Origin: Pannonibacter anstelovis
Lineage (GTDB): Bacteria; Pseudomonadota; Alphaproteobacteria; Rhizobiales; Stappiaceae
Assembly (NCBI RefSeq): GCF_036881715.1
Contig: NZ_JBAKBF010000005.1
Span: forward strand, 124,001 to 188,000
Reading direction: 5' to 3'
DNA length: 64,000 nucleotides
Below the pieces are notes generated by a model. It ran no database searches, was not told the DNA's origin, and worked only from the letters and a program-made list of their open reading frames with translations. Positions 26,486 to 35,893 of this stretch are shown one piece after another. Positions within the stretch are counted from its first letter, which is position 1. Each line of letters opens with the position of its first letter. Made by a program: the position numbers and the translations under genes.

Positions 26486-27865
26486 ATGGCGGAGAAGTGG
26501 ACACCGGACAGCTGGAGATCCAAGCCGATCTTGCAGGTGCCGGATTATCCCGACAAAGAGGCCCTGGCGGACGTGGAAAAGCGTCTGTCGACCTATCCGC
26601 CGCTGGTTTTTGCAGGTGAGGCGCGTCTTCTGAAGCGCCAGCTTGCGGATGTTGCGGCAGGACGGGCATTCCTTCTGCAGGGTGGTGACTGTGCGGAGAG
26701 CTTCGCAGAGCATCATCCGGACCACATCCGTGACTTTTTCCGCGTCTTCCTGCAGATGGCAGTCGTCCTCACCTATGCGGCCTCCCAGCCGGTGGTGAAG
26801 GTGGGCCGCATCGCGGGCCAGTTCGCCAAGCCGCGCTCCTCGGACATCGAGAAGCAGGGCGACGTCGAGCTGCCGAGCTACCGCGGCGACATTATCAACG
26901 ACATCGCCTTCACGCCGGAAAGCCGCATCCCGGATCCGAACCGCCTGTCCATGGCCTACCGCCAGTCAGCCGCGACGCTGAACCTGCTGCGCGCCTTCGC
27001 GCAGGGCGGCTTTGCCAACCTCGATCAGGTGCACCGCTGGATGCTGGGCTTCGTCAAGGACAGCCCGCAGTCGCACCGCTACCAGGAACTGGCAGACCGC
27101 ATTTCGGAATCGCTCTCCTTCATGCGCGCTTGCGGCGTTTCGCCGGACAGCGTTCCGCAGCTGCGTTCGACTGATTTCTTCACCAGCCATGAAGCGCTTC
27201 TGCTCGGCTACGAGCAGGCCTTCACCCGTGTCGATTCCACCTCGGGTGACTGGTACGCCACGTCCGGCCACATGCTTTGGATCGGCGACCGCACCCGCCA
27301 GCCGGATCATGCCCATGTGGAATTCTTCCGCGGCATCAAGAATCCGATCGGCCTCAAGTGCGGCCCGTCGCTTTCTCCGGATGGGCTGCTGAAGCTGATC
27401 GACATGCTGAACCCGGAGAACGAAGCCGGCCGTCTGACGCTGATCTGCCGTTTCGGCGCGGACAAGGTGTTCGATCACCTGCCGCAGCTGATCCGCGCCG
27501 TGGAGCGGGAAGGGCGCACGGTTGTGTGGTCCTGCGACCCGATGCATGGCAACACCATCACGGCCGCTGGTTACAAGACCCGTCCGTTCGAGCGCATCCT
27601 GAAGGAAGTGGAAGCCTTCTTCGCGGTTCACCGCGCCGAGGGCACCCATGCCGGCGGTATTCACATCGAAATGACGGGTAGAAACGTCACCGAATGCACC
27701 GGCGGCGCCCATGCGCTTACCGCCGATCAGCTGGGTGACCGCTACCACACGCACTGTGACCCGCGTCTCAATGCCGATCAGGCCATCGAGCTTGCCTTCC
27801 TTGTGGCTGAAAACCTCAAGAAGGAACGCGAGGCACGCACGGACAAGATCGCAGCCAGCGCCTGA
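26486..27865 (+). CDS. 3-deoxy-7-phosphoheptulonate synthase, class II
   Basis: From ATG 26486 (MAEKWTPDSW; GGAG upstream) the protein has 459 residues, the usual class II (plant/AroH-II) size. Signatures are LLQGGDCAESF, VGRIAGQFAKPRS, GLKCGPSLSPDGLLKLID, ICRFGADKV, VVWSCDPMHGNT and HTHCDPRLNADQAIELAFLVAE. It joins phosphoenolpyruvate and erythrose 4-phosphate to DAHP, the first step of aromatic amino acid synthesis. The frame is open 30 codons further upstream but the ribosome site decides for 26486. A terminator follows. Confidence 0.97.
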   Translation: MAEKWTPDSWRSKPILQVPDYPDKEALADVEKRLSTYPPLVFAGEARLLKRQLADVAAGRAFLLQGGDCAESFAEHHPDHIRDFFRVFLQMAVVLTYAASQPVVKVGRIAGQFAKPRSSDIEKQGDVELPSYRGDIINDIAFTPESRIPDPNRLSMAYRQSAATLNLLRAFAQGGFANLDQVHRWMLGFVKDSPQSHRYQELADRISESLSFMRACGVSPDSVPQLRSTDFFTSHEALLLGYEQAFTRVDSTSGDWYATSGHMLWIGDRTRQPDHAHVEFFRGIKNPIGLKCGPSLSPDGLLKLIDMLNPENEAGRLTLICRFGADKVFDHLPQLIRAVEREGRTVVWSCDPMHGNTITAAGYKTRPFERILKEVEAFFAVHRAEGTHAGGIHIEMTGRNVTECTGGAHALTADQLGDRYHTHCDPRLNADQAIELAFLVAENLKKEREARTDKIAASA

Positions 27866-27891
27866 GCGCAGCTGTCTTGACAAGCATCACG

Positions 27892-27919
27892 AGGGGCAGG
27901 CCGCAGGTCTGCCCCTTTT
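27892..27919 (+). terminator. Rho-independent terminator of DAHP synthase
   Basis: AGGGGCAG (27892-27899) pairs with CTGCCCCT (27909-27916), followed by TTT. Confidence 0.8.
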
Positions 27920-28054
27920 GCATTTGCCCCAGGCATCGGTCTGCACGATGCCGAATAGCCGCTTTCCCCTGTCGGAAGTGCTGACGGGAGGCATGCCTCT
28001 AACCTTGGTTTAACGCAACGGCATATAGAACGGCCCTCGAGAGTGGAGGAGCCA

Positions 28055-28582
28055 ATGCGGATGCAGCTGGAATTGTCGGGGGTGTCGATCCTTGTTGTCG
28101 ATGACAATGCGCATATGCGCGCAATCCTTCGTTCGATTCTTGCTGGCTTCGGTGCGAGGCGCATTTTTGAAGCCGCCGATGGGGCCGACGGTCTGGAAAT
28201 CGTCATCGACCGCGCGCCCGATCTCGTTCTGCTCGACTGGATGATGGCACCGGTCTCGGGTGAGGAGTTCCTAAAGCTGCTGCGGGGGGACAAGGATCAT
28301 GTTCTGGCGACGACGCCTGTGATTGCCGTTTCAGGCCATGCGCGCCGCAGCGTCATTCTGGATGCCATGCGCCAGGGTGTTCACGGCTTCGTCGCCAAGC
28401 CGGTTGCGCCGGCCGTGCTCTATCAACGTATAGAGGATGCCTTGTTGCGGCAGGAGCGAGATGGACGCTCCAAGGGCATGCGCCGTCCGGGTTGGGGAAG
28501 TGCTGCGCCAGCACGGCAGGCAGGTGCGGCGCTGGCCGCAGCCGCAGCAGGGCATCTGCCAGAAAACTTTGCTCTGCTCTAA
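28055..28582 (+). CDS. CheY-like single-domain response regulator
   Basis: From ATG 28055 (GTGGAGGAG just before it) the protein has 175 residues. The receiver domain has ILVVDDNAHMRAILRSIL (acid pair), LVLLDWMMAP with the phosphorylated Asp, VIAVSGHA (Ser at the Thr position) and FVAKPVAP with the conserved Lys. After about residue 130 there is a basic then Ala-rich tail (RSKGMRRPGWGS, AALAAAAAG) without a recognised output domain. It probably acts by protein contact in a phosphorelay. No kinase is adjacent, so its partner is unknown. Confidence 0.88.
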   Translation: MRMQLELSGVSILVVDDNAHMRAILRSILAGFGARRIFEAADGADGLEIVIDRAPDLVLLDWMMAPVSGEEFLKLLRGDKDHVLATTPVIAVSGHARRSVILDAMRQGVHGFVAKPVAPAVLYQRIEDALLRQERDGRSKGMRRPGWGSAAPARQAGAALAAAAAGHLPENFALL

Positions 28583-28646
28583 CCACACATCATGAGTCGT
28601 GATCGCCCGATTGCAAGGCCCGCAAGGGCGCGCTAAATCAGGTGTC

Positions 28647-30335
28647 ATGAGCACAAGCACCCGCCCCGAGGCCCTTTCCGGCCACCTTCGCCTCGCCATT
28701 GCCCAGTTGAACCCGGCCGTCGGCGGTATTGCCGGCAACGCGGATCTGGCCCGCCAGGCCCGTGCCGATGCGGCCAGGGCAGGGGCGCATCTGGTGCTGC
28801 TTTCCGAGATGTTCCTCTCCGGCTATCCAGCGGAAGATCTGGTGCTGAAGCCCGCTTTCGTCCGTGCCTGCCGCACCGCGCTGGAAGGCCTTGCTGCTGA
28901 AACCGCAGATGGCGGCCCCGGCATGATCATCGGCCTGCCATGGGCAGAAGGCGGCAAGCTTTACAATGCGGTTGCACTGCTGGACGGCGGCAAGGTGCAG
29001 GCCCTGCGCTTCAAATATGACCTGCCGAATTACGGCGTCTTTGACGAGAAGCGGGTCTTTGATCAGGGGCCGCTGCCGGGACCGGTGGATTTCCGTGGCC
29101 TCCGGCTTGGCCTGCCGATCTGCGAAGATACCTGGACCGATGAAGTGGTCGAATGCCTGACGGAAACCGGCGCACAGATGCTGCTGGTGCCGAACGGCTC
29201 CCCTTACTGGGCGAACAAGGCGGACGAGCGGCTGCAGATCATGGTGGCCCGTGTGGTGGAAAGCGGCCTGCCGCTTGTTTACTGCAACCAGACCGGCGGG
29301 CAGGACGAGCTTGTCTTCGACGGTGCCTCCTTTGCACTCAACGCGGACCGGTCGCTTGCCTTCCAGATGCCCCAGTTCACCACGGCGCTGACCATCAGCG
29401 ACTGGCGCGAGGGGACGGATGGCGTCTGGCGGGCGGAGCCGGGCGAATTCGCGAAGCTGCCGGATGCGGATGAGGCCAACTGGCTCGCCTGCGTTATGGG
29501 CCTGCGCGACTATGTGGAGAAGAACCGCTTCCCCGGCGTCGTGCTCGGCCTTTCGGGCGGCATCGATTCTGCCATCTGTGCCGCCATGGCGGTGGATGCA
29601 CTGGGGCCGGAGCGGGTGCACGGGGTGATGATGCCCTACCGTTTCACCTCCTCCGACAGCCTCAGGGACGCTGAGGCCAGCGCAAAGGCGCTCGGCATCC
29701 GCTACGACATCGTGCCCATCGAGCCGCCGATGACGGGCTTTACCGAAGTTCTGGCGCCGCTCTTTGCGGGCCGCACGCCGGATATCACGGAAGAGAACCT
29801 GCAGTCGCGCAGCCGTGGCGTGATCCTCATGGCCATCTCCAACAAGTTCGGCGCCATGGTGGTGACCACGGGCAACAAGTCGGAAATGTCGGTCGGTTAC
29901 GCCACGCTCTACGGCGACATGAATGGCGGCTACAATCCAATCAAGGACCTCTACAAGACCGAGGTTTACCGCCTTGCCGCCTGGCGCAATGCCCATCTGC
30001 CGCAGGGGGTGAAGGGACGGGCAGGCGAGATGATTCCTGCCCACGTCATCACCAAGGCCCCAACGGCCGAACTGCGCGAGAACCAGACCGATCAGGACAG
30101 CCTGCCGCCCTACGAGGTGCTGGATGCAATCCTGCAGGGGTTGGTCGAGAATGAGCTTTCCATCGGTGAGATCGAGGCGCTGGGCTATGAGCGGGCGACC
30201 ATCGAGCGGGTGGAGCATCTTCTCTACATTGCCGAGTACAAGCGCCGTCAGGCCCCTCCGGGCGTCAAGATCACCCGCCGCAACTTTGGCCGCGACCGGC
30301 GCTACCCCATCACCAACCGCTTCCGCGACCGCTGA
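28647..30335 (+). CDS. nadE: Glutamine-dependent NAD+ synthase
   Basis: From ATG 28647 the protein has 562 residues. The N-terminal nitrilase-type glutaminase domain has Glu in LLSEMFLSGYPAEDL, Lys in FKYDLPNYGVFDE and the nucleophile Cys in GLPICEDTW. The C-terminal synthetase domain has the P-loop LGLSGGIDSAICAAMA (about 306-321), TTGNKSEMSVGYATLYGD and KAPTAELRENQTDQDSLPPY. It amidates nicotinate adenine dinucleotide using ATP and glutamine. The opposite strand holds a 1293-codon open frame that is only its shadow and that of the next two genes. Confidence 0.97.
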   Translation: MSTSTRPEALSGHLRLAIAQLNPAVGGIAGNADLARQARADAARAGAHLVLLSEMFLSGYPAEDLVLKPAFVRACRTALEGLAAETADGGPGMIIGLPWAEGGKLYNAVALLDGGKVQALRFKYDLPNYGVFDEKRVFDQGPLPGPVDFRGLRLGLPICEDTWTDEVVECLTETGAQMLLVPNGSPYWANKADERLQIMVARVVESGLPLVYCNQTGGQDELVFDGASFALNADRSLAFQMPQFTTALTISDWREGTDGVWRAEPGEFAKLPDADEANWLACVMGLRDYVEKNRFPGVVLGLSGGIDSAICAAMAVDALGPERVHGVMMPYRFTSSDSLRDAEASAKALGIRYDIVPIEPPMTGFTEVLAPLFAGRTPDITEENLQSRSRGVILMAISNKFGAMVVTTGNKSEMSVGYATLYGDMNGGYNPIKDLYKTEVYRLAAWRNAHLPQGVKGRAGEMIPAHVITKAPTAELRENQTDQDSLPPYEVLDAILQGLVENELSIGEIEALGYERATIERVEHLLYIAEYKRRQAPPGVKITRRNFGRDRRYPITNRFRDR

Positions 30336-30410
30336 CCTGCCACGCGCAAGCCTCTGATTTATTGGGAAGAAAGGGCTGGCCCCGCCGTCTGTGGGAGCCG
30401 GTGGCATGCC

Positions 30411-31652
30411 ATGAGCAAACCGCAGACCTATGGTGCCTTTCTCTCCGGCAATGCCCGCTGGCTTGGGGCAGCCTTCCTGATGACCGCCTTTTCCGGCTTC
30501 GGGCAGACCTTCTTCATCTCCCTTTCCGCAGGCGATGTGCGGGCGGAGCTGGACCTCAGCAACGGCGCCTTCGGCTCGCTCTACATGGCCGCAACACTTG
30601 GCAGCGCGCTGACGCTGCCCACCCTTGGCCGGGTACTGGACCGCTTTTCCGTGGCGCAGGTGGCAGCCGGCGTCATGGTCATGCTCGGGCTTTTCTGCGC
30701 TCTGATGGCCTCTGCCACCTCCATCTGGATGGCGGGGCTGGCGCTCTATGGCCTGCGTCTTTTCGGGCAGGGCATGATGAGCAACACCGCGATGACAGCG
30801 GCCGGGCGCTGGTTTGATGCGCAGCGCGGCCGTGCCGTGGCGGTGATCGGCCTCGGCTTCCCAGCCTCGGAAGCCATCATGCCGGTTACCTTCGTTGCCA
30901 TCATGACCACCTTTGGCTGGCGGCAGGGCTGGTGGGTGGCGGTGGCTGTCATGCTGGCGGTGGTGCTGCCCATTGTGCTGCTGCTCCTGCGCAAGGAGCG
31001 GGTGCCGGTGAGCACAGCCAGCGACGTCAAGGTGGTGGAGCGCCGGCACTGGACGCGGGCCGAGGTGCTGCGCGATCCGATATTCTACCTTGTTTCCGCC
31101 GGTGTATTGGCTCCGCCCTTCATCGTCACGGCGGTGCTGTTTCATCAGACCTATCTGGTGGACCTGCGCGGCTGGACGAGGGAGCTTTTCGCAATGGCCT
31201 TCATCGTCATGTCCGCCTCGGCTGTGCTGTCGTCGCTGGTGCTGGGGCAGTTGATCGACCGCTTCACGGCGCGGCGCATCCTGCCTTTCATGCTGGTGCC
31301 GCTCGCCTGCGGCACGGCAGTTCTGGCGCTGGTGCATGCTCCTTACGCGCCTTTCATCTTCATGGGGCTGATCGGTCTCTCCAACGGCTTTGTGGCAACC
31401 TTCACCGGTGCGCTCTGGCCGGAGCTTTACGGCACCCGCCATCTGGGCGCGGTGCGCTCGGTCGTGTTTGCCTTCATGGTCTTTGCCTCGGCACTCGGGC
31501 CAGGGCTCGCTGGCTGGCTGATCGACTTCGGCGTGCCTTATGACGGCCAGATCCTTGGCTTCTCGCTCTATTGCGTGGTGATGACGGCAGCGCTCGCCAG
31601 TGCTTCCCGCGTGCTGCTGAAGCGGGATGATCTTGCCAGCACGGCGGACTGA
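30411..31652 (+). CDS. Major facilitator superfamily transporter
   Basis: The 413-residue protein has 12 probable membrane helices in two halves (for example WLGAAFLMTAFSGFGQTFFISL; VAVMLAVVLPIVLLLL; LLIDFG-type end). The loop between helices 2 and 3 reads GRVLDRFSVAQ, and GQLIDRFTARRILP is its C-terminal counterpart. The MFS pattern is clear but the substrate is not; members of this group are often annotated as monocarboxylate or drug carriers. It lies between nadE and gltX on the same strand, 75 bp after nadE and 15 bp before gltX, so it is probably co-transcribed with gltX. Confidence 0.88.
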   Translation: MSKPQTYGAFLSGNARWLGAAFLMTAFSGFGQTFFISLSAGDVRAELDLSNGAFGSLYMAATLGSALTLPTLGRVLDRFSVAQVAAGVMVMLGLFCALMASATSIWMAGLALYGLRLFGQGMMSNTAMTAAGRWFDAQRGRAVAVIGLGFPASEAIMPVTFVAIMTTFGWRQGWWVAVAVMLAVVLPIVLLLLRKERVPVSTASDVKVVERRHWTRAEVLRDPIFYLVSAGVLAPPFIVTAVLFHQTYLVDLRGWTRELFAMAFIVMSASAVLSSLVLGQLIDRFTARRILPFMLVPLACGTAVLALVHAPYAPFIFMGLIGLSNGFVATFTGALWPELYGTRHLGAVRSVVFAFMVFASALGPGLAGWLIDFGVPYDGQILGFSLYCVVMTAALASASRVLLKRDDLASTAD

Positions 31653-31667
31653 GGGTAGGGGAAACGC

Positions 31668-33038
31668 ATGACCGTAAAGCTCCGCTTCGCGCCCTCTCCG
31701 ACGGGCCTCATTCACCTCGGCAACAGCCGTACCGCGCTTCTCAACTGGCTTTATGCCCTGAAGAACGGCGGCCAGTTCGTGCTGCGTTTCGACGACACGG
31801 ATCTGGAGCGCTCGCGCCGGGAATATGCCGATGCCATCGAGGCGGATCTTGCCTGGTTTGGCGTCAAGCCTGACTTGATGGTGCGCCAGTCGGACCGGAT
31901 CGCGCTCTATGACGCGGCGGCGGAAAAGCTGAAGGCGGCGGGGCTGCTCTACCCCTGTTACGAAACGGCAGACGAACTGGAGCGCCGCCGCTCCCGCGCG
32001 CGTGCAATGGGCCGGCCGCCGGTCTATGACCGCGCTGCCCTGAAGCTGACGGCGGAGGACAAGGCAAAGCTTGAAGCCGAAGGCCGCCAGCCGCACTGGC
32101 GCTTCCTGCTGCCCAATCATGATGGCGATCCGCTGGCCCCGCGCCGCACGGACGTAACGTGGGATGACCTGTGCCGTGGCAGCCAGTCCATCGACCTTGC
32201 CTCCCTCTCCGATCCGGTTCTCGCCCGTGCGGACGGCAGTTATCTCTACACGTTTACGTCTGTGGTGGATGATGCCGACATGGGCATCACTCATGTCATC
32301 CGTGGTGAGGATCACGTCGCCAATACGGCTGTGCAGATCGCCATCTTTGAGGCGCTGGGGGCGCCGCTGCCGCGTTTTGCCCACCACAACCTGCTGACCA
32401 CGCTGGACGGCGAAGGCCTGTCCAAGCGCAAGGGCGCGCTGTCCATCAGCTCCTTGCGGGAAGCTGGCATCGAGCCGATGGCGGTTGCCTCGCTGGCCGT
32501 CCTCACCGGCACCAGCCACGCCGTTGAGCCGGTGCGGGACATGGAAAAGCTGGCGGGCATGCTGGACCTTGCCGGCATCTCCCGCTCATCCGCCAAATTC
32601 GACCCGCAGGAACTGGACAGCCTCAACGCCCGGCTTGTCCATGCCATGACTTACCAAGAAGCCGCGCCGCGCCTTGCTGCGCTCGGCATCGGCGGCGGAG
32701 AGGCCTTCTGGCTGGCCGTGCGGGAAAACTGCGCCCGCTTCGGCGATGCTGCCAGCTGGTGGGCCATCATTTCCGGCGAGTTGCCTGCCGATGCGCCGCA
32801 GGTGGCGGAAGAGGATCGGGCCTATCTGGCCGATGCGCTCGCTCTCTTGCCGGAAGGCCCGCTGGATGGCTCAAGCTGGGGCATCTGGACCGGCCTTCTG
32901 AAGGAGAAGACCGGGCGCAAGGGCAAGGATCTGTTCATGCCATTGCGCCTGGCGCTGACCGGCCACGGCCACGGGCCGGACATGAAGGCGCTGCTGCCGC
33001 TTATCGGTCGGGAAAGAACTGCGGCCCGACTTTCCTGA
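31668..33038 (+). CDS. gltX: Glutamate-tRNA ligase
   Basis: The 456-residue class I synthetase has RFAPSPTGLIHLGNSRTALLNW (HIGH-like HLGN), FDDTDLERSRREYADAIEADL, YLYTFTSVVDDADMGITHVIRGEDHVANT (in parts) and the KMSKS-like GLSKRKGALSI. It includes an anticodon-binding C-terminal region. It charges tRNA-Glu, and in alphaproteobacteria lacking GlnRS also tRNA-Gln. Its length and HLGN form match the shorter of the two GltX paralogues many alphaproteobacteria carry, so a second copy may lie elsewhere. Its 3' end overlaps the convergent DUF2865 gene by 38 bp. Confidence 0.95.
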   Translation: MTVKLRFAPSPTGLIHLGNSRTALLNWLYALKNGGQFVLRFDDTDLERSRREYADAIEADLAWFGVKPDLMVRQSDRIALYDAAAEKLKAAGLLYPCYETADELERRRSRARAMGRPPVYDRAALKLTAEDKAKLEAEGRQPHWRFLLPNHDGDPLAPRRTDVTWDDLCRGSQSIDLASLSDPVLARADGSYLYTFTSVVDDADMGITHVIRGEDHVANTAVQIAIFEALGAPLPRFAHHNLLTTLDGEGLSKRKGALSISSLREAGIEPMAVASLAVLTGTSHAVEPVRDMEKLAGMLDLAGISRSSAKFDPQELDSLNARLVHAMTYQEAAPRLAALGIGGGEAFWLAVRENCARFGDAASWWAIISGELPADAPQVAEEDRAYLADALALLPEGPLDGSSWGIWTGLLKEKTGRKGKDLFMPLRLALTGHGHGPDMKALLPLIGRERTAARLS

Positions 33039-34404
33039 CAGGCCCGCGTGCCTCACTTCTGGTTTCGTCCCCGGGCGCTTCTGGTGAGGCCGCCTGCTGA
33101 TCTTGGGGCACGCCGTCCTGCGGCTGGCCTGCCCCGGCGGTGTTCTCCGCTGCGTCTGGTTCTTCCGCTGGCCGCGCAAGTGCGGGCAGGGAAGGGCGCA
33201 TGTCCTCTGTTACGAGCGGGACGTCCTCTGCAGGAAGAGATGCGGTGACGAGGCTGGAGGCATCGAAGCCTTCGCGCAGATTCATAGCGGTGTCCGGGTC
33301 TGCATCCAGTGGCAAGTCATCAGTGCTCACAGGGGGCATGGACATGCGGATGGCATCTGTCTGCGGGTTGGCTTCACCTTGTCTAGCTCCCTTGCGCCCT
33401 CCTGTTACGGCCCAAAAGCCTCCTGCCTCTCCTGATACTGGCGACAGCGGAGCAGCCTCCTGCTTGGCAGATGGCGCAGCCTGACAGCTGCATCCGCTGA
33501 CATATTCCTTGCGGTGGCGGAAGGCGTTGGGAAGTTCGCTGTAGCGCTCGCCGGCCAGCGAAATCATGTCCTCCGGATCACCGCCGGGATTGCGGTAGAC
33601 GAACAGGCCCGTTTCTGATGCCGGGCACATGGCATTGCAGGCCGCTGCATCCTGACCGAACTGGCCTGGCCTGGCGCTAAAGCTGATCGGGAAAAAGTAG
33701 CCATCGCAGGTGCGCACGCACAATGTGCGGTACGTGGCATTGCGCGGGAAGTTATAGGCGGGATAGGCAAGTCCATCGCGGGAGCGTTCCTGATCCTGAG
33801 GAACCGTTTCCACCGCAGCGCGCCGCTCTGGCTGAACCGGCTGCATGACGGACCTGCGCTCGGTATGAAGCGGAGCAATGGGTGCTGCCGGTGCGCTTGG
33901 CTGGCCCAGCACACGGGAGAGAAATCCTTTCGGCTGCTGCGGCGCCAGCCTGGCATTGGCCTGAGTTTCTTCTGCCTCGCGCCCCTTGCCGCACATGTTG
34001 CGCTGCATCGCCTTGCGGATACGCAGAATTTCGGCCCGGTTCGCTGCAGTGCCGCCCCGGCCTGCCTTTGCCTTGCCTGCCTTGGCGCGCTGGCGCTCGA
34101 TCTTGGCAAGGTTTGTTTCCATGCGCTGGATCTTGTCGAGGAGAGACGGGCAGCGTGCGTTGGCGTTCATGAGGCCGCACTGATAATAAGCCGCATCACG
34201 CCGTGCTGCCATGATGGCGCGGCCTTGTGCATCTGCGGCCTCGTCCCATTTTGAAGCAGCCGATGACGCACCAGCTGTTTCAAGACGGGAAAGCTGACTC
34301 GCAAGGGCCTCGCATTTCGAGGTGCTGGCAAAGGCGGCAGAAGCCCCCATGGTAAGGGCCATAAGGCCAGAAAGGGCCAGAAGCCTGTACTTTACGCGCT
34401 TCAT
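33001..34404 (-). CDS. Secreted DUF2865-family protein
   Basis: From ATG 34404 (MKRVKYRLLAL) the protein has 467 residues; ATGs at 34416 and 34422 are alternatives. A signal peptide (LLALSGLMALTMGASAAFA) is followed by a Cys-containing helical segment (KCEALASQLSRLE, YYQCGLMNANARCPSLLDKIQRME), basic linker, and the DUF2865 core TLCVRTCDGYFFPISFS, then CNAMCPASETGLFVYRNPGGDPEDMISLAG (in parts). A long acidic Pro/Ala-rich tail ends with VRKVGPQFFPD, the usual end of the family. Many Cys suggest disulfides in the periplasm. Function is unknown. The stop lies inside the convergent gltX gene. Confidence 0.9.
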   Translation of the reverse strand: MKRVKYRLLALSGLMALTMGASAAFASTSKCEALASQLSRLETAGASSAASKWDEAADAQGRAIMAARRDAAYYQCGLMNANARCPSLLDKIQRMETNLAKIERQRAKAGKAKAGRGGTAANRAEILRIRKAMQRNMCGKGREAEETQANARLAPQQPKGFLSRVLGQPSAPAAPIAPLHTERRSVMQPVQPERRAAVETVPQDQERSRDGLAYPAYNFPRNATYRTLCVRTCDGYFFPISFSARPGQFGQDAAACNAMCPASETGLFVYRNPGGDPEDMISLAGERYSELPNAFRHRKEYVSGCSCQAAPSAKQEAAPLSPVSGEAGGFWAVTGGRKGARQGEANPQTDAIRMSMPPVSTDDLPLDADPDTAMNLREGFDASSLVTASLPAEDVPLVTEDMRPSLPALARPAEEPDAAENTAGAGQPQDGVPQDQQAASPEAPGDETRSEARGPVRKVGPQFFPDR

Positions 34405-34927
34405 GGTGACAGCCATCCCCAAACCAGGCCGTCCGGCGGCCCGGTCACTTGTGCAGGCCTAGCCTGCTCCCCAACGTCCCCAACGTAATTATCAGGGCTC
34501 GGCCTGCTCTTAGCAAGCAACGGGCCAGCCCGGGTTAACTCTTCAGGCTTTTCCCGGTCTGGATTGAAACGGCACCCATTTCATTGCGCTGCAGCAAGCC
34601 GAAAGAAATCCGGAGGAGCGGGCTTCCAATACGCGTTCTGGCTTGTGCTGACCTGCCATCCGCAGGGGATTAGCGACACGGACATCGCGGCCGAATATTG
34701 CCTTTTTCGCTCCGCTTTTCTGACAAAGATCTGGATCCATCTCGAAACTCTGCCTGTTCTTGTTGATAAAAAACGGGGGCTGCCATGATTTGTCTGCAAT
34801 TGTTTGCGAATCGAGCCGGTCCGCGCTGAACTCTCACGTTGAAGTGATGAGATATGCGGCGTGGCGGGCCACAAGCGCCCGGCAGCAACTGGGGCCTCAG
34901 GGCCCAGCCAGAACGAAAGTGGACGCC
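34405..34927. other. Divergent intergenic region, DUF2865 gene / MBL-fold gene
   Basis: About 520 bp without a convincing gene. Base composition is a little lower in GC between 34560 and 34800. It must carry both divergent promoters; no clean promoter, repeat or hairpin with a T-run was found. Short open frames on both strands lack ribosome sites and family resemblance. Confidence 0.4.
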
Positions 34928-35893
34928 ATGAGCGAAGACAGCAAGGCGCCGGAAGGCAAGATTCCAGCCGTTTCCGTGTCGGAAGTGGCCAGCGGCTGCT
35001 ACGCCCTGATGCGGGACGGCTTTCCAACGATTGGCGCCGTGCGCGGCGATGAGGCCATTCTTGTGGTTGATGCCCCGCCCAGCGTTGAGGCGGCGCAGGG
35101 TGTCACCGAGGCGCTGGAGCGGATCAGCGGCAAGCCGGTGCGCTATCTTGTGCTGACCCACTACCACGCGGGGCGCACCGCCGGAGCGCATGCTCTGGAG
35201 CCCGGCGAAATTCTTGCTTCCGATCTCACCCGGCGCCTGATCGAGGAGCGGGGTGAAGCCAACCTCGAGTGCGAGCGCCGCCGTGCATCCGATGGTGCGC
35301 CTGCGGTCAGCAATTCCCTGGTCTGGCCGGGGCTGACCTTTGCCTCTTCCCTGTCGTTGCGGCTCGGCTCGCGCGAGATCCGCCTCATGCATCTGGGCCG
35401 CGGGCACACGATGGGCGACATCGTGGTCTGGGTTCCGGATTCGGGCACCATCTTTGCTGGCGATCTGCTCAATTCAGGTGGTGTGCCCTATGCCGCCGAT
35501 GGCCACCTTGGTGACTGGGTGAAGACGCTGGAGCGCCTGCGCGCCTTCAGGGCCAACGCCCTTGTTGCCGGATCCGGCGCGCCCTTGCGCGGGGCACAGA
35601 TGGTCAACGATGCCATCACCCGCGCCAAGGAGTTCATTGAGACGCTGCGCACTTCGGCGGCTGCCTGCGTGGATGAGGGGCTCGACCTCAAGGCCACAAA
35701 CGATGCCGTGCGTGATGCCATGGACCCGCGCTACGGCAAACTGCCAGGCTATGACAAGGTCATGCCGCTCAACATCGCCCGCGCTTATGATGAAGCCAAG
35801 GGCATCGACATGCCGCAGATCTGGACGCCGGAACGCGAACAGATCGCCATCAGCCGCCTTAGCCGTGCAGCTGCCAGCGAGGATGCTGCGTAA
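34928..35893 (+). CDS. Metallo-beta-lactamase-fold hydrolase with altered metal motif
   Basis: From ATG 34928 (MSEDSKAPEG) the protein has 321 residues. The MBL fold is seen in EAILVVDAPPS, YLVLTHYHAGRTAGA, HLGRGHTMGDIVVWVPDSGTIFAGDLL and ALVAGSGAPLRGAQ. The canonical HxHxDH is HYHAGR here, so the second-site Asp and His are missing while the later His (GRGHTMGD) and Asp (AGDLL) remain. A known MBL subfamily has this HYHA form, so it is a family trait rather than damage. Metal content and substrate are unknown. It ends with a helical C-terminal region and lies alone, 423 bp before dctP. Confidence 0.85.
   Translation: MSEDSKAPEGKIPAVSVSEVASGCYALMRDGFPTIGAVRGDEAILVVDAPPSVEAAQGVTEALERISGKPVRYLVLTHYHAGRTAGAHALEPGEILASDLTRRLIEERGEANLECERRRASDGAPAVSNSLVWPGLTFASSLSLRLGSREIRLMHLGRGHTMGDIVVWVPDSGTIFAGDLLNSGGVPYAADGHLGDWVKTLERLRAFRANALVAGSGAPLRGAQMVNDAITRAKEFIETLRTSAAACVDEGLDLKATNDAVRDAMDPRYGKLPGYDKVMPLNIARAYDEAKGIDMPQIWTPEREQIAISRLSRAAASEDAA

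Noticed and set aside
28638..32519. A 1293-codon open frame on the minus strand opposite nadE, the MFS gene and gltX
   Set aside because: It is antisense to three clearly identified genes; its composition (His/Arg/Gly-rich, no domains) is that of a shadow frame in GC-rich DNA.
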